Part shown: positions 61,154-64,000 of the stretch, in pieces | How the letters are laid out: each line of letters begins with the position of its first letter | How positions within the stretch are numbered: the first letter of the stretch is position 1 | Origin: Streptomyces sp. NBC_00663 | Lineage (GTDB): Bacteria; Actinomycetota; Actinomycetes; Streptomycetales; Streptomycetaceae | Length of the DNA stretch: 64,000 bases | Direction of reading: 5' to 3' | Assembly: GCF_036226885.1 (NCBI RefSeq) | Contig: NZ_CP109027.1 | Location: 1 to 64,000 of the forward strand | The notes under the pieces: generated by a model | Database searches by the model: none | What the model was told of the DNA's origin: nothing | The model's input: only the letters and a program-made list of their open reading frames with translations | Made by a program: the position numbers and the translations under genes

Positions 61154-61548
61154 GTATCCGTCCCTTACTGCCTGCGTCCCGGTCGCCGTTCCCCTCCCGC
61201 GCCCGGCGCCTGGCCGCCGCGGCCGGCGTCATCGGCGTCATTGCCATGCTGGCCGCTCTGGTCGCCCTGCTCATCACGGCGGGACGGCCCGAGCCCTGGT
61301 GGTCCCAGGCCGACGCCACGTCCCACACCTCCGCCTCCGCCGCCCCCGCACCGCGACGCGAGGGGTGTGACCTGATCGCAGGCCCGGCCCGCACCTACTG
61401 CGAGCACGACCCCGTCTCGCCCGGACCGCTCGCACCCAGCGGGCAGGACGTGGCGCGGGCAGTGTGGCGGCTGATCCCCATCGCATCAGGCCTGGCCGCG
61501 CTGATCGTCTGGCGCCGCAGCAGGGCTCATACGCGAGGTGGGTGCTGA
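61150..61548 (+). CDS. Small membrane protein of conjugation operon
   Basis: A 132-aa protein with two hydrophobic segments (AAAAGVIGVIAMLAALVALLI and LIPIASGLAALIVW) and a central region with cysteines (GCDLIAGPARTYCEHDP). ATG 61150 overlaps the VirB4 stop (ATGA). Its role is unknown; it may be an assembly or channel component. Confidence 0.65.
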   Translation: MSIRPLLPASRSPFPSRARRLAAAAGVIGVIAMLAALVALLITAGRPEPWWSQADATSHTSASAAPAPRREGCDLIAGPARTYCEHDPVSPGPLAPSGQDVARAVWRLIPIASGLAALIVWRRSRAHTRGGC

Positions 61549-64000
61549 ATGTCCCGCCTCCCTCAGCCCTGCCGCCTCTCCTACCACCGGCTCCGGCCGG
61601 CCGTCACGGTCGTGGTCCTGGCCCTCGTGTTCGTCGTCGTCAACACCCAGGTCGTGTATGCGGCCAGCGGCGACGGCGACACGGGGGATTTGCTGTCCCC
61701 GCTGAACATCACCTCCAGCGAGGGCATACCGATCGACGGCTACGAACTGGGCGCCCAGGGCGGCTCGATCTTCAGTTTCCAGTCGCAGTCCCTGGCGTTC
61801 GCCCTGTCCGGGCTGTTCACCGTGATCCGGCTGCTGGTCGGGCTGGCCGGGTGGGCGATCGAGCTCGCCTTCCGCTTCCCCCTGCTGACGATCCTCATCA
61901 AGCCGGCGCAGCGGGTCGCCGACGCCTACAACACGGTCGTCGTCGACACGATGGGTCTGAAGGGGCTGCTGCTGGCGTGGGCGTTCATCTTCGCCGCCTT
62001 CATGATCGTGCGGGGGCGCATCGGGCGCGGCCTGGGCGAAATCTTCCTCACCCTGACGATCGCCGCGCTCGCCGCGTCCGCGTTCGTCCGCCCCGACTAC
62101 CTGCTCACACCCAACGGTCCGCTCGGGCAGAGTCAGCAGGTGGCCGCCGAGGTCGCCAAACAGAGCGTCAACTCCTACGACTGGGGCGGCAAACTCGCCT
62201 CCTTGAGCCCCTGCGACCGGATGGCCGGCGTGCAAGAGGCCAAGTGCCTTCAAGAAGAGGCCGAGGCGCCGGTCGCGGCCACGGAGGTGGCCCGCCCGCT
62301 GCAGGACTCGATCACCAACGCGCTGATCGTCAAGCCGTACATGCTACTGGAGTACGGGCGCATCCTCGACCCGGCCAAGCCATCCGACCGCAAGGCCTAC
62401 GCCGTCCACCTCAAATGGATCACGGGGGGCTACAACGCGGGCAGCGGAGAGGTCAGCGAGGAACGCAAGGACACCTGCAGCAAGATCAAGGGGCCGGCGA
62501 AGCAGTACTGCGAGCAGGAAGGCAACTCGAGTGACGCCGCGGCTGACATCCCGGAAGGCGCGGACGATTTTGGGCTCGCGCCGGGCCAGTCGCTGGCGGA
62601 TGTCGACAGTGCCGCCTTCAGTGACGAGGGACGGCAGTTCGCCGCCTTCCTCGAGGATCTGAAGAACGCCGGGGACGTGGGCAAGGCGTGTGCCGCCTAC
62701 GCCGAGAAGCCCACCTGGTGGCGGGTGGGCGGCGCGTTCCTGCTACTCATCGCCGCGTTCTTCATCTGCGGCATGCTGCTCTCCAGCGCCATCGTGCTCC
62801 TGGGCACCCAGGGCATCGGCGCCGCGGCAGCGGCAGGCGGGGCGATGACGTTCATCGCGGCCATGCTGCCCGGCCCGCCCCGGCAGTCGGTGTGGAAGTG
62901 GCTGTCGATCTGGGGCATCGCCATCTTGGCCATGGTCGGCATCTGCGCGTTCGTGCCGTTCTTCGGTATCGCCGTGGACGCCACCGTCACCGACGGCCCC
63001 GATCTGATGGTCGAGCGGATCCTGCTCATCGATGTCCTGGCGATCGCCGGGGCGGCCGGGCACCGCCGCCTGGTGACCGGCATCAGTTCCTTCGGGCGGC
63101 GCATGGCGATGCGGATGCGCTACGCGAAGATCGGCGGCACCCACCTGCCCGGTGACACCTCCGAACTCGGCGCCGCCCTCGCCATGAATTCCCCTGCCGC
63201 ACTTGGCGGTTTCGGCGGCGGCTTGCGTGCCTTCGCCGGCGGCGGGGGCCGGTTCGCGATGCTCGGCACCCGCCAGCGGCTGATGGGCGCCCTGTCGTCG
63301 GTGTTCGACGGGGCGGGCATGCCCATCGACACCGGCCGCATCCTCGCCGACGCCACCGCCGAAGCCGGACGCGGGCTCGCACCGGTCACCGCGGCCGCCG
63401 CCGTAGGCGGACTCGGCGCCCGCCTCGGCCTGAGTGGCGCACGGCTCGGGGCGAGGGGCGCGCACTGGCTGCTGATCGGGCGCCGCCCCGACCGGGACAA
63501 GCTCGCCCAGTGGCAAAAGCCCACCGCCGACGGAGATACGCACCCCGGCGGCCCGTCCGGTGGAGGCGCAGGCTGGGGCGGTGGTGGGGGGCCGCGGCGG
63601 CCGGGCGGGCCACCGGACCGCTACCGCAACGACGACGGACAGATCATCGACCCGCGCACCGGCGAGGTGCTGCACGACCAGAACCGTGACCGCACCCTGC
63701 TGTCCACCCGCGCCCACAACCGGCTCGTGCGCTACCGCGGTTACCGCATTCTGCACCGCGGCGGCCGGATGCTGTACGGGGCCACCGTCGGCCTGCCGGC
63801 CAATGCCCGCCGGGCCCGGCAGGGCGGTTCACGCTACTCCCAAGACGCCCGCCAGCAGGTGCTGGTGTGGGGAAACACCGGCCGCGAGGACCGACGCGCC
63901 TGGGGCGACATGGGCCGGCACACCGCCCAGGTCACGCGCGAACACCTCGACGACCGCGGCGGCACCGGCCCCTTCACCGGCGCCCGCCGCCTGCCCACCA
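61549..64000 (+). CDS. VirB6/TcpH-like polytopic conjugation membrane protein (cut by window end)
   Basis: At least 817 codons without a stop, beginning MSRLPQPCRLSYHRLRPAVT directly after the previous stop (TGAATG). A signal-like hydrophobic stretch (VVVLALVFVVVNTQVVYAAS) is followed by several membrane segments (LAFALSGLFTVIRLLVGLAG; LLLAWAFIFAAFMIV; FLLLIAAFFICGMLL; IAAMLPG region; SIWGIAILAMVGICAFVPFF). A long glycine-rich and charged tail follows. This is the layout of the VirB6-like channel proteins of Gram-positive conjugation systems. The C-terminus lies beyond the window. Confidence 0.78.
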   Translation, partial: MSRLPQPCRLSYHRLRPAVTVVVLALVFVVVNTQVVYAASGDGDTGDLLSPLNITSSEGIPIDGYELGAQGGSIFSFQSQSLAFALSGLFTVIRLLVGLAGWAIELAFRFPLLTILIKPAQRVADAYNTVVVDTMGLKGLLLAWAFIFAAFMIVRGRIGRGLGEIFLTLTIAALAASAFVRPDYLLTPNGPLGQSQQVAAEVAKQSVNSYDWGGKLASLSPCDRMAGVQEAKCLQEEAEAPVAATEVARPLQDSITNALIVKPYMLLEYGRILDPAKPSDRKAYAVHLKWITGGYNAGSGEVSEERKDTCSKIKGPAKQYCEQEGNSSDAAADIPEGADDFGLAPGQSLADVDSAAFSDEGRQFAAFLEDLKNAGDVGKACAAYAEKPTWWRVGGAFLLLIAAFFICGMLLSSAIVLLGTQGIGAAAAAGGAMTFIAAMLPGPPRQSVWKWLSIWGIAILAMVGICAFVPFFGIAVDATVTDGPDLMVERILLIDVLAIAGAAGHRRLVTGISSFGRRMAMRMRYAKIGGTHLPGDTSELGAALAMNSPAALGGFGGGLRAFAGGGGRFAMLGTRQRLMGALSSVFDGAGMPIDTGRILADATAEAGRGLAPVTAAAAVGGLGARLGLSGARLGARGAHWLLIGRRPDRDKLAQWQKPTADGDTHPGGPSGGGAGWGGGGGPRRPGGPPDRYRNDDGQIIDPRTGEVLHDQNRDRTLLSTRAHNRLVRYRGYRILHRGGRMLYGATVGLPANARRARQGGSRYSQDARQQVLVWGNTGREDRRAWGDMGRHTAQVTREHLDDRGGTGPFTGARRLPT

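Overview
The window looks like the left end of a linear replicon from Streptomyces or a close relative. GC is very high throughout, GTG starts and GTGA/ATGA overlaps are common, and typical Streptomyces families are present: a cvn conservon, DUF6207, DUF6417, FxLD lanthipeptide genes and T4SS-like conjugation genes. Bases 7-173 form seven back-to-back hairpins with three-base apical loops that all read GNA on the bottom strand. This is the expected fold of the 3' overhang of a Streptomyces telomere. Whether the replicon is a linear plasmid or a chromosome arm is not shown; the conjugation operon at the right makes a linear plasmid or an integrated one attractive.

Region 1 (1-17.9 kb): telomere, a small unknown gene, and a DEAH helicase with C-terminal helicase-associated (HA) repeats of the subtelomeric type. 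A YaaC-like gene faces an unknown gene, then comes a small zinc-ribbon gene. Next is a complete Tn7-like module: tniQ1, tnsA, tnsB (DD35E), tnsC, and a second tniQ whose protein is fused to about ten HA units. A KAP P-loop NTPase and a lone type I-E-like CRISPR repeat follow. The striking point is that the second TniQ, normally the target-site selector, carries the same DNA-binding-type repeat as the telomere-proximal helicase. This suggests a transposon adapted to telomeric or subtelomeric DNA.

Region 2 (17.9-33.3 kb): a secreted HNH nuclease, a DUF6207 gene, a three-gene HTH/membrane operon, a 2H phosphoesterase (2'-5' RNA ligase-like), an XRE regulator, and two small HATPase proteins. They are followed by a cvn conservon (sensor ATPase, roadblock, DUF742, small GTPase, then a GAF protein), an acyl-CoA dehydrogenase, a degenerate zincin and a CPBP-like membrane protein.

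Region 3 (33.3-41.8 kb): an FxLD-type class I lanthipeptide cluster with a 57-aa precursor (33660-33833), full-length LanB, LanC, a fusion of a thiopeptide-type dehydratase domain with a protein-isoaspartate methyltransferase, and a cluster-associated unknown gene.

Region 4 (41.8-53.5 kb): a worn region with at least three decayed genes, a PAP2 phosphatase overlapping a NarL/LuxR response regulator with its kinase, DUF6417, and a NUDIX / triple-NUDIX / kinase-VanX fusion / ASCH group.

Region 5 (53.4-64 kb): plasmid or ICE functions. A double-HTH zinc-ribbon protein and a conjugation operon (VirB8/TcpC-like, small membrane proteins, VirB4-like ATPase, VirB6-like protein cut by the window end) diverge from an ~870-bp control region. 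That region is bounded by a perfect 45-bp inverted repeat, holds three large palindromes built on TGGTCAG, and has 20 copies of TGCGCA (28 including the start of the next gene). It is a strong candidate origin, transfer or partition locus.
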